From: UBA117 sp049975245
GTDB lineage: Archaea; Methanobacteriota; Methanobacteria; Methanobacteriales; Methanobacteriaceae
DNA length: 64,000 nt
Direction of reading: 5' to 3'
Assembly (NCBI GenBank): GCA_049975245.1
Contig: JBNGDB010000009.1
Location: forward strand, 1-64,000
Shown here: one piece after another, positions 9,902-18,452 of the stretch
Position numbering within the stretch: position 1 is the stretch's first letter
How the letters are laid out: every line of letters starts with the position of its first letter
The notes under the pieces: generated by a model
Databases searched by the model: none
Seen by the model: the letters and a program-made list of their open reading frames with translations, nothing else
What the model was told of the DNA's origin: nothing
Program-made: the position numbers and the translations under genes

Positions 9902-11098
9902 ATGTTTTCAGATATTCCTGTAACCTATTTTGGGTGTACACACCGATCTATTGCTCCAAAGGAAACAATTAAAAAGGTGGAGAGCAAACTCAAAGCTGCA
10001 GGCATTACTAGGATTGCTGAAATAACACATCTTGATCGTTTAGGAATACCTGTTTATTCAGCTATCCGCCCATCTGCAGAAGAGGGCGCAGTCAGCATAT
10101 ATGCTGGTAAAGGAGCTACTAAAAGTCAAGCAAAAGCATCAGCAATGATGGAAGCTTTTGAGAGATATTCTGCTGAAATTCAAAAAGAAGATTTATCAAA
10201 AAATATTATTTCTGGAAAATTTAATGAATTAACTAATACTATAAATCCTAAATCGCTAATTTTACCACAAATATCATTCGACCCAGAAAATACGGATCTA
10301 AAATGGGTTAAAGCGGTTAATGCTAAAAATGATGATGAATTCTTAGTGCCGGCCAACGCAGTTTATCATCCCTATAACATTCCCAGAAATTACAATTTAT
10401 TTAAGTCTAACACTAATGGTTTAGCATCTGGTAATGAATTGGAAGAAGCTATATTTCACGGAATACTCGAAGTTATAGAAAGAGACGCTTGGAGTTTATT
10501 TGAAGCTAAACACCGTTCGAAACCAGAAATTGATTGTTCTGATACTGAAAATAGTATAATCACCGATTTGTTGTTAAAATTCAAAGAGAAAGGCATATCA
10601 GTCAAATTAGTGGATTTAACTGCCGATATAAAAGCAACAACCATAGCTGCAGTTGCTGATGATACCATATTAAAAGATCCCGCTCTTTTAACTTTAGGTG
10701 TTGGAACCCATCTTGATCCTGAAATAGCTGCAATAAGGGCTTTAACAGAAGTAGCACAAAGCCGAGCAACCCAGATTCATGGAACCAGAGAAGATACGGT
10801 TCGAGCTATTTTCATGAGAAAAGCAGGTTACGACCGGATGAAAAAGATTAATAAACACTGGTTTGGTGAATCTGAAAAAATAGTATCCTTAAATAATATG
10901 AAAAATCGATCTGCTAAATCATTTAAGACCGATATTGAAACTTCACTAAAACTTTTACAAAAAGAAGGATTTGAAAAAGTTTTATATGTAAATCTCAGTC
11001 GAAAAGAAATAGAGATACCAGTAGTCCGAGTAATTATACCTAAACTTGAAGTATACTCTGTAGACCCGGACCGGACAGGAAAAAGGTTATTAAATTAA
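9902..11098 (+). CDS. ycaO: YcaO protein for McrA glycine thioamidation
   Basis: A 398-residue YcaO-domain enzyme. The ATP-binding signature region is seen in KGATKSQAKASAMMEAFERYSAE and in FHGILEVIERDAWSLFE, with an acidic and Asn/Asp-rich C-terminal part. Methanogen YcaO uses ATP to activate a backbone amide and, with a sulfur source, forms the thioglycine in the active site of methyl-coenzyme M reductase subunit McrA. The next gene is its usual partner tfuA. A GTGAT site sits five bases before the ATG. Gene order ycaO-tfuA-larE on one strand, with a 172-base gap after ycaO and 34 bases after tfuA, suggests a functional unit. Confidence 0.9.
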   Translation: MFSDIPVTYFGCTHRSIAPKETIKKVESKLKAAGITRIAEITHLDRLGIPVYSAIRPSAEEGAVSIYAGKGATKSQAKASAMMEAFERYSAEIQKEDLSKNIISGKFNELTNTINPKSLILPQISFDPENTDLKWVKAVNAKNDDEFLVPANAVYHPYNIPRNYNLFKSNTNGLASGNELEEAIFHGILEVIERDAWSLFEAKHRSKPEIDCSDTENSIITDLLLKFKEKGISVKLVDLTADIKATTIAAVADDTILKDPALLTLGVGTHLDPEIAAIRALTEVAQSRATQIHGTREDTVRAIFMRKAGYDRMKKINKHWFGESEKIVSLNNMKNRSAKSFKTDIETSLKLLQKEGFEKVLYVNLSRKEIEIPVVRVIIPKLEVYSVDPDRTGKRLLN

Positions 11099-11270
11099 TT
11101 TTTCTATATTATATTATCTAAAATTAAATATTTAAGAAAAATTCTTAAATAAAAATTCTTAAATTAATGATTTATATCCCGAAAATTGAATTTTAAATTC
11201 AAATTTTTGTTTAATAAAATTTTTTTTGAATAAAAGAGAAAATATAAAACATTTATCAGATAGGACTAAT

Positions 11271-11918
11271 ATGATGAGTAGAAAAATTATTATATTCACT
11301 GGACCGTCTTTAAATCCTGATGAAGCAAAAAATATTTTAGATGCCGAATATCGACCCCCAGTTAAACGTGGAGATGTAACCAACGCAATAAATGATGGAG
11401 CAGATGTAATAGGCATCATAGATGGTGTTTTCCATCAAGAACCGGCCGTTTCTCATAGAGAAATTATAGAGGCCTTAAAAAACAATGTAATTGTAGTGGG
11501 CGGAGCAAGTATGGGTGCACTTCGAGCATCCGAATTGGATGATTTTGGAATGATTGGCGTTGGATACGTATATAATCAGTATAAAAGTGGTGAAATAGAG
11601 TCTGACGACGATGTTGCAGTGGTATTCAACCCGGAAAATATGGAACAACTTTCAGAAGCACTGGTAAGTATTAAATATAATCTAGAAGAAGCTTTAAAAG
11701 AAAGAATAATATCTGAAGATGAATTTAACCACATAATAAATAAATTAAAATTTACTTACTACCCCAAAAGAAATTACAATACTATATTTAAAAATGAAAC
11801 ATTGGATCAAACTCATTCAGAGAATTTAAAAAGCTTTATTGAAATAAAAAAGGTTGATATTAAATACGAAGACGCTATTTTAGTTTTAGAATACATTAAA
11901 AAACTAATCAATAAATGA
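11271..11918 (+). CDS. tfuA: TfuA-related McrA-glycine thioamidation protein
   Basis: A 215-residue TfuA-like core protein, beginning with KIIIFTGPSLNPDEAK and carrying the typical ADVIGIIDGVFHQEPAVSHREI and GGASMGALRA stretches. TfuA proteins are partners of YcaO in thioamide formation and are thought to handle sulfur delivery or complex assembly. I start at the ATG at 11271 with AGGA about eight bases upstream; ATG 11274 is an alternative, and the longer frame from a TTG at 11226 has no ribosome binding site. It is 34 bases upstream of the LarE-type gene. Confidence 0.9.
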   Translation: MMSRKIIIFTGPSLNPDEAKNILDAEYRPPVKRGDVTNAINDGADVIGIIDGVFHQEPAVSHREIIEALKNNVIVVGGASMGALRASELDDFGMIGVGYVYNQYKSGEIESDDDVAVVFNPENMEQLSEALVSIKYNLEEALKERIISEDEFNHIINKLKFTYYPKRNYNTIFKNETLDQTHSENLKSFIEIKKVDIKYEDAILVLEYIKKLINK

Positions 11919-11952
11919 TTAATAACTATTCCAGTTTAAAGGTGCAGTAGAT

Positions 11953-13005
11953 ATGGATCTTGAAAAAAAAATAGAAAAAATAAAGAAATCATTGCGAAAT
12001 AAAAAAGTTTTAATAGCATTCTCCGGCGGGGCTGACAGTAGTTTAGTTGCTAAAATAGCTAAAGATGTTTCAAAAGAAGCATTAACTGTAACAATTGATA
12101 ATGGAGTACTGCCACCAGAGTTTATATCTAATGCTCAAAAAATTGCCCAGGAAATTGGAATAAAAAACGTGATTATAAAAGAAAATTTCTTAAATGATAC
12201 TTCTTTCAAGATGAACCCTCCCCATAGATGTTACATCTGCAAAGAAAAAATGTATTCTTTAATAGAAAGAGAAGCAAAAAAATTAGGATTTGATGTAATT
12301 GCTGATGGGACTAACATCAGCGATTTGTTAGAAGATCGGCCAGGCATTATGATTACCTTTGAAAAAAAAGTATTATCTCCGCTCTTATTGGCTGGCATGC
12401 GGCGTGGAGATGTTCTAAATGCTTTAAAAATTTTTGATATAAACTATTCTAAATCTACTACTTGCCTTGCAACCAGGATTTACAAAGGAGAGGAGATTAC
12501 TCCTAAAAAAATAAATAGAATAAATTATGCTGAATCACTAATTAAAAACATTGCTAAAGTTGATGTTGTTAGGGTCAGGGCCCATAATGATCAGGCCAGT
12601 ATAGAAGTAGATGATATAGAAAAAATTTTAGACATTCAGAAAATTAATCATATAAAAGATGAATTAAGTGCAGTTGGTTTTAAAAGAATTAAATTAGACA
12701 TAAGTGGTTATAATAATAAAGAAAAAGAAATAGCAATTTATAAACCATGTAAAGATGAGAAGAATAAAATTATGTTTGAAACTGAGCTTCCCTATCAGAT
12801 TGATATAGAAAAAACTTTCCAATCACTTTCTGAAATTGGAGAAATTAAATGTTCCCTAGATATGGGAATAATTATGATAGAAATTGAAAACCGAAATATT
12901 ACCATTTTTAGAAATGGGAAAATAGTGGCAAGAAGAGTTAAAGATAAAGAAGATGCTGAAAAAGTTTTGATTGAGGTTTTACCACGTATAAGAAGGATTA
13001 TTTAG
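11953..13005 (+). CDS. larE: LarE-type ATP-dependent sulfur transferase with C-terminal extension
   Basis: A 350-residue PP-loop protein. The adenylation loop SGGADSS is at residues 24-30. Three cysteines occur in the places expected for cluster-binding LarE: C93 and C96 (HRCYICK) and C171 (TTCLATR). Classical LarE sacrifices its single cysteine sulfur; three-cysteine homologues have been shown to hold a [4Fe-4S] cluster used as sulfur carrier. The usual LarE length is about 270 residues; here about 80 more (from roughly 265) form an extra charged domain ending in ITIFRNGKIVARRVKD. Its place after ycaO-tfuA suggests it supplies sulfur for McrA thioglycine. An alternative is nickel-pincer cofactor synthesis, but no larB or larC is present here. 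Confidence 0.85.
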   Translation: MDLEKKIEKIKKSLRNKKVLIAFSGGADSSLVAKIAKDVSKEALTVTIDNGVLPPEFISNAQKIAQEIGIKNVIIKENFLNDTSFKMNPPHRCYICKEKMYSLIEREAKKLGFDVIADGTNISDLLEDRPGIMITFEKKVLSPLLLAGMRRGDVLNALKIFDINYSKSTTCLATRIYKGEEITPKKINRINYAESLIKNIAKVDVVRVRAHNDQASIEVDDIEKILDIQKINHIKDELSAVGFKRIKLDISGYNNKEKEIAIYKPCKDEKNKIMFETELPYQIDIEKTFQSLSEIGEIKCSLDMGIIMIEIENRNITIFRNGKIVARRVKDKEDAEKVLIEVLPRIRRII

Positions 13006-13055
13006 AAATAATAATCCAGTGATTAAATAAATCATGATATGAATCTAAAATAATA

Positions 13056-13487
13056 TTATTTAGTTAAAATCTTTTGACTTATATTTTCATTTATTTTTCT
13101 TCGAAAACTAGTAATTTTTTGGAATATTCCTCGATCATCTATTCCTTCCAGCGCCAATATATCTCCTATGACTTCAATTTCTTCTTGATCGGCAAGAATT
13201 TTGTTAATCTGAATTTCTATTTCTGATGAATCTTCAAGTGAATCATTAGTGCGTAAAGTATATTCAAATAATAATTCTTGATGAGGGTGTACATTTAAAA
13301 TTGTATTTTTTATGTTATCTTCTAAAACACTGATTAAAGTTTCTATAGCCGGTAAACCTTCCCACCAACAGTGCCCCATAAGTAATTTAAGTTCAATAAT
13401 ATAAACAGAAACATCACCACCATTTTTAGCAGCGATACGTATTCTATCAGGTTCTGTTGTTAATTTTAAGCTTATATGGTTAGACAT
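13056..13487 (-). CDS. Conserved protein of unknown function downstream of CBS gene
   Basis: A 143-residue acidic protein, predicted alpha/beta, with no signal peptide or membrane helix. I do not recognise a catalytic motif; it may belong to a methanogen-only family such as DUF2120, but I am not sure. The start at 13487 lies two bases after the stop of the CBS-domain gene, so both are surely one transcript; the frame could be read from 13556 inside that gene but the extra residues look like non-coding sequence. A role together with the CBS protein is likely by position. Confidence 0.65.
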   Translation of the reverse strand: MSNHISLKLTTEPDRIRIAAKNGGDVSVYIIELKLLMGHCWWEGLPAIETLISVLEDNIKNTILNVHPHQELLFEYTLRTNDSLEDSSEIEIQINKILADQEEIEVIGDILALEGIDDRGIFQKITSFRRKINENISQKILTK

Positions 13488-13488
13488 C

Positions 13489-14325
13489 TTAATCAGTAAG
13501 AGATTTAATAAGATCGTAAGCCCTGACCAGTCCAACAAGGTCTCCCTCAACGTCAATCACTGGTATTTGCTCAATATTCTTGTTTTTCATCTTTTCTGCA
13601 CATTCTGTAACTGTAGTTCTAGTTGTTGCAGTAACAAGGTCTGTGGTTGCTACATCCTTAACCTCTTTATCTGAAAATTGTAAATGATTCTTTATTACAT
13701 AAAGAACATTTTTACTGTCCCATGACCATTTATCTCCCTCAGTACCCACAGAAGTGTTATGAACTGTTCTTTCAGATACAACTTCGCTTTCATTTATAAA
13801 ATCGGTTTCTGTTAATATCCCTGATAAGTTACCATCCTTATTTAATGCAATTAGAACCTTAAGTTTAAAGAACCTCATGGTTTCAAAAGCCACATTTAAA
13901 GGGGTTCTTTCCCAAGTAGTGGGAATCATTTCAAGCATATAATCCTTTACAGGATCGTTTATTTCAATTTTAGAAATTGCTTGTTCAATTAGATCAAAAG
14001 CAGTGACCAAACCTACTAATTCACCGTTTTCAACTATTGGAACTCTTCTAATATTTTGATCCAACATTTTTTTTGCAACTTCTTTCACATTTTCATCTGG
14101 ACTTGCAGTCACTGGATCTCTAGTCATAATTAGAGCTATTTGTTCTTCGTCTGGATTATTTACCAGATCTGAACGTGTGACTATACCAACAAGTTCTTTA
14201 GTACCTTCTTTTACAACAGGCGCGCCTGAGATATTTTTTTTCCTCATTAAACGCAGAGCTGTTGAACGGTTGCCTGGAACTTTGATATAGTGTATTTCTT
14301 TTGACATTATCTCTTTAACGAGCAT
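13489..14325 (-). CDS. Four-CBS-domain protein
   Basis: A 278-residue protein made of four CBS motifs, roughly residues 1-58, 65-120, 130-185 and 215-275, each with the hydrophobic-P-V-V/I-D/E-x(3)-LVGLVT pattern (for example VPIVENGELVGLVTAFD and IPVIDVEGDLVGLVRAYD). CBS pairs bind adenine nucleotides or S-adenosylmethionine and sense energy state. There is no fused enzyme or DNA-binding domain, so it probably acts on a partner, possibly the unknown protein encoded directly after it. A GGTGTAAT site precedes the ATG. A universal stress protein gene lies about 90 bases upstream on the same strand. Confidence 0.88.
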   Translation of the reverse strand: MLVKEIMSKEIHYIKVPGNRSTALRLMRKKNISGAPVVKEGTKELVGIVTRSDLVNNPDEEQIALIMTRDPVTASPDENVKEVAKKMLDQNIRRVPIVENGELVGLVTAFDLIEQAISKIEINDPVKDYMLEMIPTTWERTPLNVAFETMRFFKLKVLIALNKDGNLSGILTETDFINESEVVSERTVHNTSVGTEGDKWSWDSKNVLYVIKNHLQFSDKEVKDVATTDLVTATTRTTVTECAEKMKNKNIEQIPVIDVEGDLVGLVRAYDLIKSLTD

Positions 14326-14415
14326 TATTACACCAACTAATTATTAAATAATCTAATAATTTAATTAATACAAAATTTAGTAAATTATATATTTTTGTTT
14401 TAATTTTTAGGACAA

Positions 14416-14865
14416 TTAATGAATTACCATAACAGGACATTCAGAAGATCTTACTACTTTTTCAGCAACGCTTCCTAATAAAAACCTGTCTAAGCCATGT
14501 TTTCCCGAGGTTCCCATTATAACTAGATCTACTCCTTCTTCTTTGATAATTTTTAATATTTCATCTGCAGGAGCCCCTTCCTTAGTTTCTAAAGTTATTT
14601 TTACATCTTTATCTGATTTTTCATGAGATTCTTCTTCAGATAGTACGTTAGAGATCTTTTCCAGGGATCGTTTTCCCTCCTCCTTTAACATCTCTTTTAT
14701 TTTTACTATCAAATCTTCAGCAGGTAATCCTGCTAATGAGGAAGTTTCAAGAACTGTAAGAACTATGATTTCTGCACCACTCTTACTAGCAATCCACATA
14801 GCATGCTGTGCAGCTTTATCTGCGTATTTTGAACCATCAGTGGGCAACAAGATTTTTTTGTACAT
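14416..14865 (-). CDS. Universal stress protein (UspA family)
   Basis: A 149-residue UspA-family protein. It starts with KKILLPTDGSKYADKAAQHA and ends with the ATP-binding signature VIMGTSGKHGLDRFLLGSVAEKV followed by CPVMV, i.e. the G-x(2)-G-x(9)-G-S type of ATP-binding Usp. Such proteins bind ATP and modulate stress tolerance or partner activity. AGAGGTGA lies four bases before the ATG. It is upstream of the CBS-domain gene on the same strand, so both nucleotide-sensing proteins may share regulation. Confidence 0.92.
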   Translation of the reverse strand: MYKKILLPTDGSKYADKAAQHAMWIASKSGAEIIVLTVLETSSLAGLPAEDLIVKIKEMLKEEGKRSLEKISNVLSEEESHEKSDKDVKITLETKEGAPADEILKIIKEEGVDLVIMGTSGKHGLDRFLLGSVAEKVVRSSECPVMVIH

Positions 14866-15158
14866 GAGTTCACCTCTTGGTAATATGTCCTACTCCATTA
14901 TAATTTTAACTCCATAGTGGATTAATTGAATATAATTTTAATATTATGCTAATATGGATTATATAATTATTTATATTGCACTGATTTTTACAAAAAACAT
15001 AGTAATAACATGATGCTGTACTAACTTAAGATAAACCCTTAATTAATACTATTATTTGATTACATTAAAATCTTAATTATTAAAATCTTAATTTTTTTGA
15101 TGGTTTATGTTTTTAGTTATATTAAAATAGATAATAGTTATTTTCAAATTTTCTTAAT

Positions 15159-16322
15159 TCATTTAAGAGTATTGTCAACCAAATTTCCCTCCATTATTAC
15201 ATGCCTAATATTTTCTTTTTGAGTCCTATTAATAATTGAAAGTATGGGATTTTTAGATATCTGTTCTAATACCATTAAATCCGCCATCATCCCCTCTTTT
15301 ATACATCCTATATCAAGATTTAGGGCCTTTCCCGCGTTATAAGTGGCCATTTTAAAAATTTCTCTTGGAGAGAAATATTCCTTGTAATAACCTCTAGTGA
15401 CTTTTAAAGAGTATTCCATCTCGCTTAACATATTAGGAGTGTTGAACATTACATTATCTGTACCTAAGAGCATATTTATGCCATGATCATATATTTCTTT
15501 GATAGGTGGGATGCCCACATTCAATGAACCGTTAGAACGGGGACAGCAAACTACCGAAATATTGCTATCCGCTAATAATTTTAAATCATTATTCAATGGT
15601 GCGGTTAAATGCACCAAAATCTGAAACCCATCTTTAATGGCCCTTGAAACTTCTGTAGCTCCTTTATTAATTAAGGAGTTCTTTTGAAGTTCTTCGTATT
15701 CTGCTACATGGATTGCAGATAATTTTCCCTGTTTTATGCACTCATCAGTTATTATTAAGGCTACTTCATCATCAATTTCTCCATAACCGCTTGGAGCTAT
15801 TCCATCACATGATTTTAGTAGTTTTTGTACTTTTTTCCTTATAAAATTCTCTTGATTTCCTGATTCAAAAAAGGATGGATCGCGGCCCAGCACTATTTTT
15901 CTTATAAATAGATCTTCTGCTGCTTCATCAATTAATTTTAAACCCCCTAATCCGCCTTCTCTAAAATCAACAAATGTAGTTGTACCTGTACTTAACATTT
16001 CCATTAAAGACTGCCTAATTGATCCGATTATATCGTCGGGTGAAGTCTCCTGGAGAATTTTATGTTTTAAACCATTCGGTGGTTTTACTATATCTGCAAT
16101 ATTTTTACCGTCCCCCACATCTTTTGCCACAGAATCTCCCAAATGTATATGGGAATTAACAAGAGAAGGGGCCACAATACAACCGCTGGCATCGATTTTT
16201 TTACCATTATGGACTTTTCTTGAGTTAATTTCCATAATTTTATCATCTTCTATAACAATATTGGCCTTTAATGGTTCCATTTCCGGGCCGTGAAGAATCA
16301 ATCCATTTTCAATTACCAACAT
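15159..16322 (-). CDS. Amidohydrolase / chlorohydrolase-type deaminase
   Basis: A 387-residue metal-dependent hydrolase of the TIM-barrel amidohydrolase superfamily. Visible ligands: HIH in VNSHIHLGD, a histidine in AIHVAEYEE, another in LVHLTAPLN and the aspartate in LLGTDNVMFN. The N- and C-terminal strands form the usual composite beta sandwich. It resembles the TRZ/ATZ and S-adenosylhomocysteine/5'-deoxyadenosine deaminase branch, but is shorter than typical DadD and the substrate cannot be read from sequence. The start at 16322 fits the family start (LVIENGLI); an upstream extension to 16373 is possible and neither site has a strong ribosome binding site. A (TAA)8 repeat lies just upstream. 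Confidence 0.78.
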   Translation of the reverse strand: MLVIENGLILHGPEMEPLKANIVIEDDKIMEINSRKVHNGKKIDASGCIVAPSLVNSHIHLGDSVAKDVGDGKNIADIVKPPNGLKHKILQETSPDDIIGSIRQSLMEMLSTGTTTFVDFREGGLGGLKLIDEAAEDLFIRKIVLGRDPSFFESGNQENFIRKKVQKLLKSCDGIAPSGYGEIDDEVALIITDECIKQGKLSAIHVAEYEELQKNSLINKGATEVSRAIKDGFQILVHLTAPLNNDLKLLADSNISVVCCPRSNGSLNVGIPPIKEIYDHGINMLLGTDNVMFNTPNMLSEMEYSLKVTRGYYKEYFSPREIFKMATYNAGKALNLDIGCIKEGMMADLMVLEQISKNPILSIINRTQKENIRHVIMEGNLVDNTLK

Positions 16323-16380
16323 GCCATTAATTATGTAAGTACTTATTATATATCTTGATAATTTTTTCTTCAAATCAAGA

Positions 16381-16404
16381 TAATAATAATAATAATAATA
16401 ATAA
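16381..16404. repeat. (TAA)8 trinucleotide microsatellite
   Basis: Eight uninterrupted TAA units, read TTA on the coding strand of the amidohydrolase gene. It sits about 60 bases upstream of that gene's start codon, in the probable promoter or 5' leader. It contains in-frame stop codons on both strands. A length change here would alter promoter spacing, but whether the tract varies is unknown. Confidence 0.9.
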
Positions 16405-16509
16405 TATAAAAATAATGCTTTGAAAATAAGAAGATAAAAATGAATTCAACTACTCAAATATTAACCAATTAATTAAGAAAATAAAAAAAAAAAATTAAGA
16501 TTTTTTTAT

Positions 16510-18204
16510 TTAGAAACTTCTTACATTATTTTTTTCATTTAATTCTAAAACTTTATTAGTATAATCAACTTTGGCTTTACCATGTCTATACTTGAAATAA
16601 ATCTTATATGTTTTGGATGAACCAGGATTAAGTGGTTTAATATATATTCGTTTAGAGTATGTTTTTTTAATTTTCTTGTAATATCGTTTGTAGTAATATC
16701 TATTGCCTATTTTTACTTTTTTATAATATTTTTTGTAAACATAATAACTGCGCCATACTTTAGTATAACAACTTCTTGAAGGGGCTGTGCCTTTATTTTT
16801 AACTCTTACATATAAAGAATTTCCTTTTTTGGATATTCCCGTGATAAAGAGATCTGGATTAGATTTTATAACTGTTCCAACTTGTTGTTTAATGGATTTG
16901 CTGCTAGTTTGTCCAAAACTATCCTTAACTGTTAGAGTAACAGTATATGTGCCATTTTTACTATAGGTATGCTGTACATTTTCACCACTTCCCGTGGATC
17001 CATCGCCAAAGTTCCAGTTACATGTAACTATTTTGTCTCCTTGGTCAGGATCATAAGAAGTTGATATAAAACTGACGGGCGAGTTAGCAACAACCTTAGA
17101 ACTAGTTAAATAGAAATTAGCAACAGGTTTTCGATTAATAACATTAACTATTTTAGTGGAAGAAGCTGTTTTTCCATTAATATCCGTGACTGTTAACTTA
17201 ACGTTATAGTTTCCAGGACTGGTAAAAGAATGAGATGGATTAATGGATGTTTGGGATGACTGTTGATTTCCGTCTCCAAAATCCCAGTTATAATTTATTA
17301 TTTCTGCTTCATTAGTATTCGAAAGATCAGTAAAGGTCACTGCTTGATTTATATAATAAGGGGAGGAACTAACGGAAAATTTAGAGGTTAATAAATTTCT
17401 GTTTCTATCGCCGTTATACCATGCTTCAGCAGCCTCATCATCATAGGCAGTAGTTTCTGTAACAGATGGGAAAATTCCCGCCCAATCTCCAATAAATGCA
17501 GCGTAACCATGATCATTACGCCAAACCGGAGTATTGTTATACAGTGTTGACTTTAGGATAACTTCATAATTCTTATTATTGGCATCCCCGAAGTTTACAG
17601 CACCATCTAAAAAATCGTCAATTATATCAGCACCATCCCATGCTGTAGCATAATAGTTTGCATTAGCACCAGTAAACATACTGGCAAAGTTATAAATGGT
17701 TTCTATTGGATTTGAAACTTCATTAGTTCCAACCCAACCTGTGGAGAAGCATGAATGTAATAGTATAACTGGAATATTCTGTTTGAACGGCGCGGTGAAT
17801 AATTGGCTGGTCCATCCTTCCCTCATTTTATCACCTATGCCCCATATAAAATCGTCACTGGCAACTAAAGCAAAAGGGGAAGAGGCTATGCCTCCGTTAT
17901 TATCATAATTTCCAGACTGATATCCACCATGCCCGGCATATATCACTGCATCTGCATCGTACATACCTTTTAAGATATTTTTAGTGGTTGCATTATCCCG
18001 ATATAATGCTAAAACTTCATATCCTTTAGATTCTAATTTTTTAGCCACTTCAAATGCTTCATTATATGATGAAGTTAAATCACCTTTAGAATCACCAATT
18101 ACCAGTATGTGAGCTTCTGATGTTGGTAAAAAAGAAATTGTACTAATTATAAAAATTGAAAATAATAATATTATTGATAGTAATTTATTAAATGTAGGCT
18201 TCAT
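16510..18204 (-). CDS. Secreted caspase-like (clan CD) putative peptidase with PKD domains
   Basis: A 564-residue exported protein. Signal peptide at residues 1-31, ending TSEA. Residues 32-270 look like a caspase/gingipain-type alpha/beta domain with the clan CD dyad: H92 in YAGHGGY and C152 in LLHSCFSTG, each after a hydrophobic strand. Then two PKD domains (about 280-365 and 367-450) with WDFGDG and WNFGDG, and a C-terminal CARDB-like domain carrying an extreme Tyr/Lys-rich run (about 490-520). No membrane anchor follows, so retention may be through the basic C-terminus binding the wall. ATG 18204 has GGGGGG six bases upstream; an earlier ATG at 18210 is too close. Peptidase activity is inference. 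Confidence 0.75.
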   Translation of the reverse strand: MKPTFNKLLSIILLFSIFIISTISFLPTSEAHILVIGDSKGDLTSSYNEAFEVAKKLESKGYEVLALYRDNATTKNILKGMYDADAVIYAGHGGYQSGNYDNNGGIASSPFALVASDDFIWGIGDKMREGWTSQLFTAPFKQNIPVILLHSCFSTGWVGTNEVSNPIETIYNFASMFTGANANYYATAWDGADIIDDFLDGAVNFGDANNKNYEVILKSTLYNNTPVWRNDHGYAAFIGDWAGIFPSVTETTAYDDEAAEAWYNGDRNRNLLTSKFSVSSSPYYINQAVTFTDLSNTNEAEIINYNWDFGDGNQQSSQTSINPSHSFTSPGNYNVKLTVTDINGKTASSTKIVNVINRKPVANFYLTSSKVVANSPVSFISTSYDPDQGDKIVTCNWNFGDGSTGSGENVQHTYSKNGTYTVTLTVKDSFGQTSSKSIKQQVGTVIKSNPDLFITGISKKGNSLYVRVKNKGTAPSRSCYTKVWRSYYVYKKYYKKVKIGNRYYYKRYYKKIKKTYSKRIYIKPLNPGSSKTYKIYFKYRHGKAKVDYTNKVLELNEKNNVRSF

Positions 18205-18452
18205 TGGCATGCCCCCCAAGATATCATAATTTTATTTAATTTATATTATTATCACAACAATATTTCTTTTTAACAATTTTTATGTGAAGTATGTCACATG
18301 TCCATTTATGAAAATATTAAAAATCATCTACATTTTATAAATCTTTTAAATAGATTATCTATAAATATTAGGAAATAATTATCAATTTATTTCGATAATT
18401 ATTTAATTAAATGTATTAATATCCGTAATAGAATTATCTCCCCTAATTAAAA

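Noticed and set aside
15159..16322. Naming the amidohydrolase 5'-deoxyadenosine deaminase (dadD)
   Set aside because: The chain is shorter than DadD and key stretches differ, so only the superfamily is supported.
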